From the NCBI GenBank assembly GCA_035512595.1, contig DATKDU010000488.1, forward strand, positions 1 through 21,688: 21,688 bases of DNA. The letters run 5' to 3'. This document shows positions 1-7,083 of the stretch, one piece after another (position 1 is the stretch's first letter; every line of letters begins with the position of its first letter). Origin of the DNA: DATKDU01 sp035512595. Its GTDB lineage: Bacteria > Planctomycetota > Planctomycetia > Pirellulales > Pirellulaceae. The position numbers and the translations under genes are program-made. The notes beneath the pieces were generated by a model, which made no database searches, was not told the DNA's origin, and saw only the letters and a program-made list of their open reading frames with translations.

Positions 1-42
1 GAGACGTACGATTTGGAGGACGGCTCGGTGGTGGATTGGTAG
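1..42 (+). CDS. 3' end of an unidentified gene (partial)
   Basis: Reading frame 1 is open from the first base and ends at a TAG at 40-42, giving the C-terminal tail ETYDLEDGSVVDW. Most codons end in G or C, as in the neighbouring genes, and the frame stops just before a non-coding hairpin repeat, so it plausibly is the end of a real protein. Thirteen residues are too few to assign a family. Confidence 0.4.
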   Translation, partial: ETYDLEDGSVVDW

Positions 43-46
43 CACG

Positions 47-146
47 GTAGAGCGGGTCAAGCTGGCTCCGCCAGCGCCGGCCCGCCGGAATCGATGCCGG
101 ATCCTGGTGGGCCGGCGCTCGCCGAGGCGAGCTTGGCCCACCCTAC
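47..146. repeat. Large imperfect inverted repeat, REP/MITE-like
   Basis: Two arms of about 40 nt (47-86 and 106-146) are imperfect reverse complements, roughly 32 of 41 positions pairing, around a 19-nt loop. The best block is AGCGCCGGCCCGCC at 73-86 against its complement at 106-119, with one mismatch. The outer ends pair through GTAG and GTAC-like flanks. It lies between the end of the partial gene and the end of the convergent SMP-30 gene, so it could also act as a transcription barrier. I believe similar GTAGGGTGGGCC-type repeats are common in Pirellulales intergenic regions; this was not checked. Positions 147-242 hold nothing I recognise. Confidence 0.6.
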
Positions 147-242
147 GGTACTGATTTACACGAATCAGCACTAATGAATGAAGTGGTCACGAATTCCTTA
201 ATTACATTCCGCGGTAGTGGTAATTGACGGGGGCAGGCAATG

Positions 243-1262
243 CTACTTTGGATACAGCGAATACCCGCTGACAGCGGCCTGGATCTTGAACAGCGTCTTC
301 CCCGCCGTGACGTAGAGCGTCGTCTTCTCCGGCCCGCCGAACGCCAGGTTGGTGATCACATCCTCGCCAATCGGGATGCGGCCGAGCAGTTTGCCCGCTG
401 GCGAGATGACGTACACGCCGGTCGGCACATCGGCCGATTCATTGGCCGTGCGGGGCTTGGAAATGCCGGCGGCAATCCACAGGTTGCCTTGCATGTCGAG
501 GCGCATCCCGTCGCCGCCCCGTCCGCGGCCGAAGTCGTAGATCTTTCTCTGGCCGCTGACGGAGCCATCCGCAGTGATGTCGAACGCCCAGATCTTGCGG
601 TTGCCATCGGGGCGGCTGTAGTCGCTGTCCACGACGTAGAGCGTCTTGCCGTCGGGCGTGACCGCAATGCCGTTGGGGCGGCCGATCGCCGGTTGTGTGA
701 TGACGCGCGTCACTTTGCCGTCGGTGTCGATCCGGTAAACTGCCTCGTCCTTGTGCTCCATGATCGACCGGTCAGGGGCATAGAGCGGATCGGTGAACCA
801 GATGCGGCCGGCCGGATCGACGACCACGTCGTTGGGGCTGCTGTAGCGTTTGCCTTCGTAGCGTTCGGTCAGCACTTCGACCTCACTCGTCTTCAAATCG
901 GTGCGCACGACGCGCCGCCGGCCGCCGGGGCCGTTCTCCGAGCCCTCGCAACTGATCAGTCGTCCCTGCGCGTCGAACGTGTTGCCGTTGGTCCGCCCGC
1001 TGTTCTCGCGAAAGGTCGTCACAACTCCCGCTATATCCATCTTCAGGATGCGATTGCCGTTGATATCGCTAAAGTAGACGTTCCCCGCCCCATCGACGGC
1101 CGGCCCTTCGAGGAAGCAGACGCCGGCGGCAACTTGGACCTTGGCGTCGGCAGCAAGCAACTCGGCGGGAAGCGGGACACTGGTCATGTCAGGCACCTGG
1201 GCGACAACGATTCGGCAGATCAGCCCCACGCAAATCCCGGCGACGATTCGGAAACAAGACAT
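243..1262 (-). CDS. Secreted SMP-30/gluconolactonase family protein
   Basis: A 339-residue six-bladed beta-propeller of the SMP-30/gluconolaconase/LRE-like family, whose members hydrolyse sugar lactones using a bound divalent metal. A hydrophobic N-terminus (about residues 1-21, ending in VVAQ) suggests export. Candidate metal and substrate residues sit in the usual family contexts: E52 in FLEGPA, N144 in SSPNDVV, N197 in RPNGIAV and D251 in GGDGMRLD. I chose the ATG at 1262, with an AAGG about 9 nt upstream; a TTG two codons earlier at 1268 is the alternative. It starts 18 bp after the stop of the upstream PQQ-like gene, so the two are probably co-transcribed. The exact lactone substrate cannot be read from sequence. 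Confidence 0.85.
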   Translation of the reverse strand: MSCFRIVAGICVGLICRIVVAQVPDMTSVPLPAELLAADAKVQVAAGVCFLEGPAVDGAGNVYFSDINGNRILKMDIAGVVTTFRENSGRTNGNTFDAQGRLISCEGSENGPGGRRRVVRTDLKTSEVEVLTERYEGKRYSSPNDVVVDPAGRIWFTDPLYAPDRSIMEHKDEAVYRIDTDGKVTRVITQPAIGRPNGIAVTPDGKTLYVVDSDYSRPDGNRKIWAFDITADGSVSGQRKIYDFGRGRGGDGMRLDMQGNLWIAAGISKPRTANESADVPTGVYVISPAGKLLGRIPIGEDVITNLAFGGPEKTTLYVTAGKTLFKIQAAVSGYSLYPK

Positions 1263-1280
1263 ATGCAAGCCTTTCGCCCG

Positions 1281-2717
1281 CTACCGCGAACCGGCCGCAG
1301 TCTGTCCGAAGCAGTACAAGTGCCCGCTGGTGCGGAGGTAAATGCGGCCGTCCACGATCGCCGGCGTGGCGTACCCCTCCTCGCCGAACTCGGCGGAGTG
1401 GAGCACCTTCCACGAATCGGTCGCGGAGACGACCGACAAGGTCCCCCGCTGGCTGAGGAGATAGAGCTTGCCATCGCCGGCGACGGGCGAGCTGTAGTAA
1501 TTGCCGGTGCCGGTCACGCGGCCGCTCTTGTGGACTTCGCCCGTCTTGGCATCGAGGCAGGTAAGAATGCCGCCGTCCTTGATCGTGAACGCCAGTCCCT
1601 GATGCACGATGGGCGAGGCGCAGAAGGGAATGAAGCGGTCGTATTTCCACAAGACGTGCGACTCGCTGATGTCGCCGCTGCCGCCGGGCTTCACCGCCAG
1701 GACGACGTTCTGCGACTTGTCGAAGAGCATCTGGAATTCGTCGTACTCGGCCTTGGTGACGTGGCCGTCTTTGTCGCGGTCGCACTGCGTGAACCGCGTC
1801 TTGAGAGCGGTCGAGGCGGCCACTTCCTTGATTTCCAGCGTGCCGTTTTTGTTCTCGTCATACTGGTCGATGAAGTCCGCAAAGGGCTCGAGGCTGATCC
1901 GCTCGCCGGGATCGCCCCCAGCCGACCAGCCGGCCACGACGAGCGTGTTGTCCTCGCCGAGGGCCGGCGTCATGCAGTTGACGCGCGACAGGCCGCGGAC
2001 CGTCCACAGCTCCTTGCCGCTGTCCCACTCGTAGCCGACAACGCGGAGCGTCCCGGCCACGACGACTTGCCGCTGGCCATCGACGTTCCAGATCACGGGT
2101 GTGCAGTAGCCGCGGGAGAACTCGCTGCGGTCGGTCCGCCACAGTTCCTGGCCGCTCTCTTTCTCATATGCGGCCAAAAACGACCCCGTATCGTGGTCCT
2201 GGCAGATGATCACGCGGTCGTCGGCGATGATTGGCGAGCTGGCCGCGCCGAACTCGTCGTTGAACGGCCCCATTTCCTTGTGCCACAGTTCCTTGCCGGC
2301 GTGGTCGTAGCAATAGAGGCCGCTGGAGCCGAACATCACCACGACCCGCTCGCTGTCGGCCGCCGGACTCGGCTGCGCGTAACTGCCAATGCCGTGGATT
2401 TGCTCCAGTGTTTTGTGCGGTGCTTCCACGCGCCACAGGATCTGGCCGCTGGCCCGGTCGAGGCAGATCGTTTCCAGGTGCTCCTTGTCGCGGACGGCCG
2501 TCAGGAAGATGCGGCCGCCGACAATGGCCGGCGAGCTGTGCCCCGGCGGCAATGCGGTCTTCCAGACGACGTTCTGGTCGGGGCCGATCTCGGTGGGCAG
2601 CGGCTGGTTGGACTGCGCCTGCCCCGAGTTTGGCCCGCGAAACTGCGGCCAGTCGGCGGCCAGCACTGGAATGGCACACGTGACGAGCAGGGCGAAGGGG
2701 AGAGTCTTGCGAATCAT
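1281..2717 (-). CDS. Secreted PQQ-like beta-propeller protein with an EF-hand pair
   Basis: A 478-residue protein with a signal peptide (about 1-20, ending VLAAD), then the DWPQFRGPN opening typical of planctomycete PQQ-repeat proteins. Repeated blade motifs such as SGQILWR, GKELWHK, SGQELWRT and SGKELWTV mark the propeller. Two canonical 12-residue EF-hand loops interrupt it at 287-298 (DENKNGTLEIKE) and 313-324 (DRDKDGHVTKAE), implying calcium binding. The propeller resumes with SPIVHQGLAFTIKDGG. The fold is that of quinoprotein dehydrogenases and BamB, but I see nothing proving PQQ binding or enzyme activity. The open frame extends upstream to 2792, but the signal peptide begins at 2717, so that start was chosen. 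It is the first gene of a pair with the SMP-30 protein. Confidence 0.85.
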   Translation of the reverse strand: MIRKTLPFALLVTCAIPVLAADWPQFRGPNSGQAQSNQPLPTEIGPDQNVVWKTALPPGHSSPAIVGGRIFLTAVRDKEHLETICLDRASGQILWRVEAPHKTLEQIHGIGSYAQPSPAADSERVVVMFGSSGLYCYDHAGKELWHKEMGPFNDEFGAASSPIIADDRVIICQDHDTGSFLAAYEKESGQELWRTDRSEFSRGYCTPVIWNVDGQRQVVVAGTLRVVGYEWDSGKELWTVRGLSRVNCMTPALGEDNTLVVAGWSAGGDPGERISLEPFADFIDQYDENKNGTLEIKEVAASTALKTRFTQCDRDKDGHVTKAEYDEFQMLFDKSQNVVLAVKPGGSGDISESHVLWKYDRFIPFCASPIVHQGLAFTIKDGGILTCLDAKTGEVHKSGRVTGTGNYYSSPVAGDGKLYLLSQRGTLSVVSATDSWKVLHSAEFGEEGYATPAIVDGRIYLRTSGHLYCFGQTAAGSR

Positions 2718-2841
2718 GGTGAGATTGGTCGCACGGCAGGAATTGGGGCGGGATGTACGGTAGAACGTATCTTGCCAGGCGGCGGCAAGCAAGTGTCGCC
2801 GACATGGTCATCACAACTCAAATCACCGCAGAGGTTCCCTC

Positions 2842-3153
2842 ATGATCCGACTGCTCGTGCTCTACGGCCATCCGACCGATCCGGCCGCTTTCGATCGTTA
2901 CTACCGCGAGAAGCACATCCCGATCGCCAAACAAATGAAGGGGCTCAAGAAGTGGACGATCGGCAAGGTGCAAGGGACGCCCGACGGCGAGAAGCCGCCG
3001 TACTACTACGTCGCCGATCTGTATATGGAGAGCCGCGCAGAGTTCGAGCGGCTGCTGGCCTCGCCGGAAGGCCAGGCGGCAGTCGCCGATGTGCCCAACT
3101 ATGCCACCGGCGGCGTGACGTTCCTCTACACCGAGGTGGAAGAGATCATCTGA
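2842..3153 (+). CDS. EthD-family ferredoxin-like (dimeric alpha-beta barrel) protein
   Basis: A compact 103-residue protein with the EthD pattern: an initial beta strand (IRLLVLYGHP), then the PAAFDRYYREKHIPIAKQ helix with its conserved tyrosine and histidine, and a C-terminal strand (GGVTFLYTEVEEI). EthD-like proteins are small dimeric alpha-beta-barrel proteins; EthD itself is needed for ether-degrading cytochrome P450 function, but most homologues have unknown roles. There is no signal peptide, so it is probably cytoplasmic. An AGAGG precedes the ATG by about 8 nt. It is divergent from the PQQ-like gene across 124 bp that must contain promoters for both, and it converges on the sulfatase. 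Its reaction is unknown. Confidence 0.85.
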   Translation: MIRLLVLYGHPTDPAAFDRYYREKHIPIAKQMKGLKKWTIGKVQGTPDGEKPPYYYVADLYMESRAEFERLLASPEGQAAVADVPNYATGGVTFLYTEVEEII

Positions 3154-3155
3154 CG

Positions 3156-3228
3156 GGGTCGGTGAGTCTTTTTCAGCCGGCGGGCCGTTTGGCGAGTTGG
3201 CTTTGCCCGAAAAAGACTCGCCGAACCC
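3156..3228. terminator. Inverted repeat, possible bidirectional terminator
   Basis: CGGTGAGTCTTTTTC at 3160-3174 pairs with GAAAAAGACTCGCCG at 3209-3223 (14 of 15), extended outward by GGGT/AACCC, around a 34-nt loop. It fills the gap between two convergent genes, so it is well placed to stop transcription from both sides. The T-run lies within the stem rather than after it, so this is not a textbook intrinsic terminator. It could equally be a dispersed repeat. Confidence 0.5.
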
Positions 3229-3230
3229 GG

Positions 3231-5039
3231 CTACTTCAGCGTCAGCGTGATCTGCCGCATGTCCATGACGCTCTGGCCGGGAATGTCGGTCGCGCGAAGC
3301 GTGAGCAAACCCCGCCCTTTCTCCAGCCGCATCGTCCCCAGCACAAGTGGGCGGAATTCCTTCATCGGCGATTCGGCGGGCGGACGCGGGATGGTGTCCT
3401 GATTCGTGTAGAGCGGCGGATCCCAGCCGGGGGTCACTTTGCCGCGGAGCTTGCTTGCCAGAAAGCTCAGCTCGATCGTCGAGCCGGCATCCTCCTCGGG
3501 GCACGTGTAATAGATGGCGACGTCGTACTGGCCGGCAGTCTGCACGTCGATATCCCAGGTCATCGAATCGTCGCTGCTGGTCCAGTTCACAAAGTAGGAG
3601 CAATTCGGGGCAGGAGCGCTGCGCTTCACGCCGCCGTGCGGCACACCATCGCGCGCCGGCAGCGGCGTCCAAGGAAACTCGGCATACCCGACCGGATACG
3701 GGCGATCATCGGCAGCCGCCGGACGCGACTTCCCCTTTGCTTTCGGCTTCCCGTCGGCGGCCCCGGGAAAGGCCTGGGCCAAAATGTCTCTCCGCCACAG
3801 AGCAACCGCGTCACGCAGCCGGGCCGCTTCGGCCGGCTTCTGCTGCGAAATGTCAGTCGTCTGTGCCGGGTCGGCAATCATGTCGAACAGCCGTCCGGCG
3901 TCATCCAGCCGATACTGCTGCGTCCGCACGCTCACCCGGCCGGCCCAGTGGGAGAAGAGCATCCGATCGGGCCTCTCTTCTGTGCTCCCGAAAAGGAGCG
4001 GCGACAGGTCCTTCCCGTCGAGCGGCTGCTGACCGTGCTTTTTTACTCCTGTCAGCCCCAACAGAGTAGGGAGCAGGTCGATGGCGCCGGCGATCTGGCG
4101 CACGACGGTTCCCGGTCTGATCTTTGCCGGCCAGCGAACGAGGCACGGCACGCGCACGCCTCCTTCGTCGGTGGAGCCCTTTCGTCCTTTCATCCCGCCC
4201 GTCCAGCGAAAGCTGTTGGGGCCGTTGTCGGAGAAGTAGATCACGATCGTGCTTTCGGCCAGCTTCAGCTCGTCCAACTTCCTCAGCACACGGCCGACGT
4301 TGTCGTCGATGTTCTCGCACATCGCCAGGGCGCAGCGCGTCTCGGCGAGCTTTTCGTTTTCCCCTTCGCTGCCCCGCTGCGTGATCGGCTGGTCCTTGTG
4401 CCGCTGCCAGTATTCGTCGGGCACGGCCCAGGGAGAATGGGGCGTGTTGAAGGGGAGGTAGCAGAAAAACGGCCGGGCTTTGTGCCGCTCGATGAAGTCG
4501 ATCGCGTGGCTGGTCAGGTCGTCGGCAATGAAGCCCTTCCCCCGGACCATTTTCCCATTGTGCTCCAGCGGCGGGTCGAAATACTCCCCCCAGTGGCCGG
4601 AGGTGAAGCCGTAGTACTCGTCGAATCCGCGGGCCAGCGGATGGTACGGCCACTGACTGCCGTTGTGCCACTTGCCAAAACAGCCGGTGGCGTAGCCGGC
4701 TGCCTTGAACATCTCGGCAATCGTCCGTTCGTCGAGATTGAGCCGTTCCTGCCCTGTGGATACTCCGCGCACTCCACCGCGGGGATGGTACCGCCCGGTA
4801 AGGAACTCGGCCCGCGTCGGCGAGCAGACGGGGCAGACGAAGAAGCGGTCAAAGAGCGCTCCGCCGCTGGCCAGCGAGTCGATGTGCGGGGTGGCCAGTT
4901 GCTGGTTGCCGTGGACGCTGAGGTCCCCCCAGCCTTGATCGTCCGCCAGGAAGATGACGACGCTCGGGGGTGCGGCACCGGCAAGGCCGCAACTAACCAA
5001 CAAGCCCGCGCCGAGGAGCGCAGCGAACATCGATCTCAT
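3231..5039 (-). CDS. Secreted arylsulfatase (formylglycine-dependent sulfatase)
   Basis: A 602-residue type I sulfatase that hydrolyses sulfate esters, probably on polysaccharides, outside the cytoplasm. Residues 1-22 form a signal peptide. The metal-binding DD (33-34) is in VIFLADDQGWGD. The activation motif C72-S-P-T-R76 carries the cysteine converted to formylglycine. Further expected active-site residues are K123 and H125 (FGKWH), H201 (TPHSPW) and D271-N272 (YFSDNGPN). After the catalytic domain (to about 450), roughly 150 residues form a beta-rich C-terminal extension with CSYFVNWTSSDDSMTWDI and DVAIYYTCPEEDAG, resembling an appended beta-sandwich, possibly carbohydrate-binding. No formylglycine-generating enzyme is in the window. 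It lies 83 bp downstream of lptE on the same strand. The natural substrate is unknown. Confidence 0.92.
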   Translation of the reverse strand: MRSMFAALLGAGLLVSCGLAGAAPPSVVIFLADDQGWGDLSVHGNQQLATPHIDSLASGGALFDRFFVCPVCSPTRAEFLTGRYHPRGGVRGVSTGQERLNLDERTIAEMFKAAGYATGCFGKWHNGSQWPYHPLARGFDEYYGFTSGHWGEYFDPPLEHNGKMVRGKGFIADDLTSHAIDFIERHKARPFFCYLPFNTPHSPWAVPDEYWQRHKDQPITQRGSEGENEKLAETRCALAMCENIDDNVGRVLRKLDELKLAESTIVIYFSDNGPNSFRWTGGMKGRKGSTDEGGVRVPCLVRWPAKIRPGTVVRQIAGAIDLLPTLLGLTGVKKHGQQPLDGKDLSPLLFGSTEERPDRMLFSHWAGRVSVRTQQYRLDDAGRLFDMIADPAQTTDISQQKPAEAARLRDAVALWRRDILAQAFPGAADGKPKAKGKSRPAAADDRPYPVGYAEFPWTPLPARDGVPHGGVKRSAPAPNCSYFVNWTSSDDSMTWDIDVQTAGQYDVAIYYTCPEEDAGSTIELSFLASKLRGKVTPGWDPPLYTNQDTIPRPPAESPMKEFRPLVLGTMRLEKGRGLLTLRATDIPGQSVMDMRQITLTLK

Positions 5040-5122
5040 GGCAGCAAATCTCCGGCGAATGGAGGCAGCAACTCAGCCAGCCTGAAGCGGCCGAAGCAGT
5101 ATAAGCCCCAGGCGCGCCGGGA

Positions 5123-5689
5123 TCACCACGGCGCTTCCATCTGGCCGACGATCTGCTCGGCCATTCGCTGGATCGCTTCCTGCTGGGCCGTGGCCAGCGA
5201 CTGCCCCCCTTCGGGGACGAAGCCCGCCGCCTGGCTGATGTTCACCAACAGCGGCGAGAAGGGGACCGGCGTGCCGCCGGCAATCAAGTCGCCGCGGCGA
5301 TCGGCCCAGCTCATCTGGGCGAAGAAGTCGGTTTCCAGATCGCGAGGGTCGTCGTTGCGAGTTTCCGACAGGACCCGCTTGCTTTCGGAGATCAACCGCA
5401 CCGTCAGAACGCTGTCGGCACTGGCCGCATCGACCACCTTGTACTGGGTCTTGAGCTCGATCTCCTTGACGATGGCTTCGGTGAGCCGCTCCCCCAGGTT
5501 GCGGCGGAAGCTGTCGGACTGGACCATCGGCACATGGACGGTGCGAATGTCGCAGCGGTACAGGGAGCGATTGCCGAAGCGGTAGGTGGCACAGCCGGGG
5601 AGGGTGAACGTCAGCAGCAACGCGGCGACGATAACGAGCCGCGACGCAAGAGAGCGAGAGGGGGCGAGGGGGCGAGGGGGAGAACGCAT
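5123..5689 (-). CDS. lptE: LptE-like outer-membrane lipoprotein
   Basis: A 188-residue lipoprotein. The N-terminal hydrophobic segment ends in a lipobox TLPGC with the acylated cysteine at C33. The mature part begins CATYRFGNRSLYRCDIRTVHVP and continues with RNLGERLTEAIVKEIE, the pattern of the LptE/RlpB family, which plugs the LptD channel that inserts lipopolysaccharide into the outer membrane. It starts 6 bp after the stop of the BamD-like gene, with GGAG upstream, so they are co-transcribed. The first residues (MRSPPRPLAPSRSLAS) are encoded by a short C-rich tandem repeat and are unusually proline-rich for a signal peptide. Membership is by pattern and context; no LptD is present here. 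Confidence 0.72.
   Translation of the reverse strand: MRSPPRPLAPSRSLASRLVIVAALLLTFTLPGCATYRFGNRSLYRCDIRTVHVPMVQSDSFRRNLGERLTEAIVKEIELKTQYKVVDAASADSVLTVRLISESKRVLSETRNDDPRDLETDFFAQMSWADRRGDLIAGGTPVPFSPLLVNISQAAGFVPEGGQSLATAQQEAIQRMAEQIVGQMEAPW
5655..5682. repeat. 8-bp tandem repeat in the lptE start region
   Basis: The unit CGAGGGGG occurs at 5665-5672 and 5673-5680, preceded by a degenerate copy at 5655-5664. It lies within the first codons of lptE and encodes its PPRPLAPS segment on the minus strand. Confidence 0.65.
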
Positions 5690-5695
5690 TGCTGG

Positions 5696-7036
5696 TCACT
5701 CCTCGCCTGACGCTTGCAGTACCTGGCCTTCGTCATCCACGCTCCGCAGTTCGCCTTCGGGAACGCGGGCCTGCTCGAGGATCGGCTTCACCTTGTCGGC
5801 GGTCGGGAAAAGTTTCGTGAGCCAGGGGAGCCGCTGCGGCGGGACCGGCGGCAATCCCTGAATCTGCCGCAGTCGCTCCTCGGCCTTCTCGGCAAACGGC
5901 GTATCGGGATAGTCCGTGATGATCTGCTGGAAGCGCCGGCCGGCGGCCCGGTACTCCCCCCGCTTGTCGTGGTAGCGGCCGAAGAAGAACAGCTTCTCCG
6001 CCTGCTTGTAGCGAATCTCTGCTGCGGCCCGGTCGAGGTATTCCCGCTCCCGTTCCGACTCGTTGGGGAACTGTCGCCGCATCTGCTTGATCAGCTTTTC
6101 CCCTTCTTCGAGCGCCGAGCCGGAATAGTCCGGGCCGAGGTAACTTTCCAGTTTCGCCTTAAGGCCCAGGTAGTGGGCGGAGAACTGATGCTCGCTGCGG
6201 GGATACGACTTGCGGAGGTCGGTGTACGATTCATCCGCCTTCAGATAACGGCCGGACTTGAAGTGGGCGTTGGCGACCGCCAGCGTGGCGTCGTCGGCCA
6301 GCTTGCCGGTCGGATCGTCGAGGCGGATTTTTTCGTATTGCCGCAAGGCGTGTCCGCGAGCGTCGCGCCAGGGGCGGGCTTCGTTAATGAAGTTGGCATA
6401 GAAGAACGGCTCCGGATGCTCTTCGTTGAGCTGGAGCCAGTAGCGGGCGATGGCAAAGCGGCGGGCATCGACCGTGTCGAGATAGCGGTTGTTGGGATAG
6501 CCCTTGACGAGCCGCTCGTAGAATTTGGTGGCATCCCAGTAGTGGTCGGCGAAAAAATGTGCCTCGCCAGCCATGAACAGGGCATCCATCTCGACTGCCG
6601 AGCCGGGCCAGTATTCGGCTGCCTTGGCGAATCTGTCGCCGACGGCCAGAAATCTCGCCGTCCGTTCCTCCCCAGCCGGCATGGCGGCGATCGCGTTGTA
6701 TTCCCGCTCGGCCGACTCGTAGAGATCTTTGGCCAGTCGCTTGTTCGGACCGCGGCCGGTCATCTTCTTCCAGTTCTGGGCGATCTTCTTGGGAGAGAAG
6801 TCGTCCAGCGTCGGTCCATCGCTGCCAATAAAGCCCCCCTCGGCATCGTCGTCCGAGTAAGACGAGCTGCCGTTGCGCGGATCGGTATGGCTCAGCGGAT
6901 TGGCATCAAGGAGGTCGCGCAGCTCGCGATCTTCCTGTTCCGCGGTCGTCGCGCAGCCGGACTGAAAGCACGCCAGAGCCAGGGCCACGTACAGGCCCGC
7001 GGCATGGGTGGCGTATGAATGCTGACGCTTCGACAT
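5696..7036 (-). CDS. bamD: BamD-like outer-membrane assembly lipoprotein with TPR repeats
   Basis: A 446-residue lipoprotein with lipobox FQSGC and acylated cysteine C28. An acidic linker (about 45-75) is followed by tetratricopeptide-type helices, for example around AGEAHFFADHYWDATKFYERL, AVANAHFKSGRYLKADESY and RGEYRAAGRRFQQIITDYPDTPFAEKA. This matches the BamD/ComL family, which helps the BamA complex insert beta-barrel proteins. It is longer than E. coli BamD (about 245 residues), so extra repeats or a lineage-specific form are likely, and a general TPR lipoprotein is the alternative. AGGAAG lies 6 nt before the ATG. It is 47 bp downstream of recO and 6 bp upstream of lptE, an arrangement supporting an envelope-assembly role. 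Confidence 0.75.
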   Translation of the reverse strand: MSKRQHSYATHAAGLYVALALACFQSGCATTAEQEDRELRDLLDANPLSHTDPRNGSSSYSDDDAEGGFIGSDGPTLDDFSPKKIAQNWKKMTGRGPNKRLAKDLYESAEREYNAIAAMPAGEERTARFLAVGDRFAKAAEYWPGSAVEMDALFMAGEAHFFADHYWDATKFYERLVKGYPNNRYLDTVDARRFAIARYWLQLNEEHPEPFFYANFINEARPWRDARGHALRQYEKIRLDDPTGKLADDATLAVANAHFKSGRYLKADESYTDLRKSYPRSEHQFSAHYLGLKAKLESYLGPDYSGSALEEGEKLIKQMRRQFPNESEREREYLDRAAAEIRYKQAEKLFFFGRYHDKRGEYRAAGRRFQQIITDYPDTPFAEKAEERLRQIQGLPPVPPQRLPWLTKLFPTADKVKPILEQARVPEGELRSVDDEGQVLQASGEE

Positions 7037-7083
7037 CCGTGTCTTCCTGTCGCCGGCAACGACCTTGTTGCCGGGTTTTCCCT

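Noticed and set aside
240..5585. A 5.3-kb stop-free frame on the plus strand (1781 codons)
   Set aside because: It runs antisense to four well-supported genes (SMP-30, PQQ-like, sulfatase, LptE-like) and through the EthD gene in another frame; its translation is Arg/Ala/Gly-rich without motifs, as expected for the shadow of high-GC genes.
5714..7018. A 434-codon plus-strand frame opposite the BamD-like gene
   Set aside because: It is the complement of a gene with a lipobox and TPR repeats; no domain is visible in its translation.
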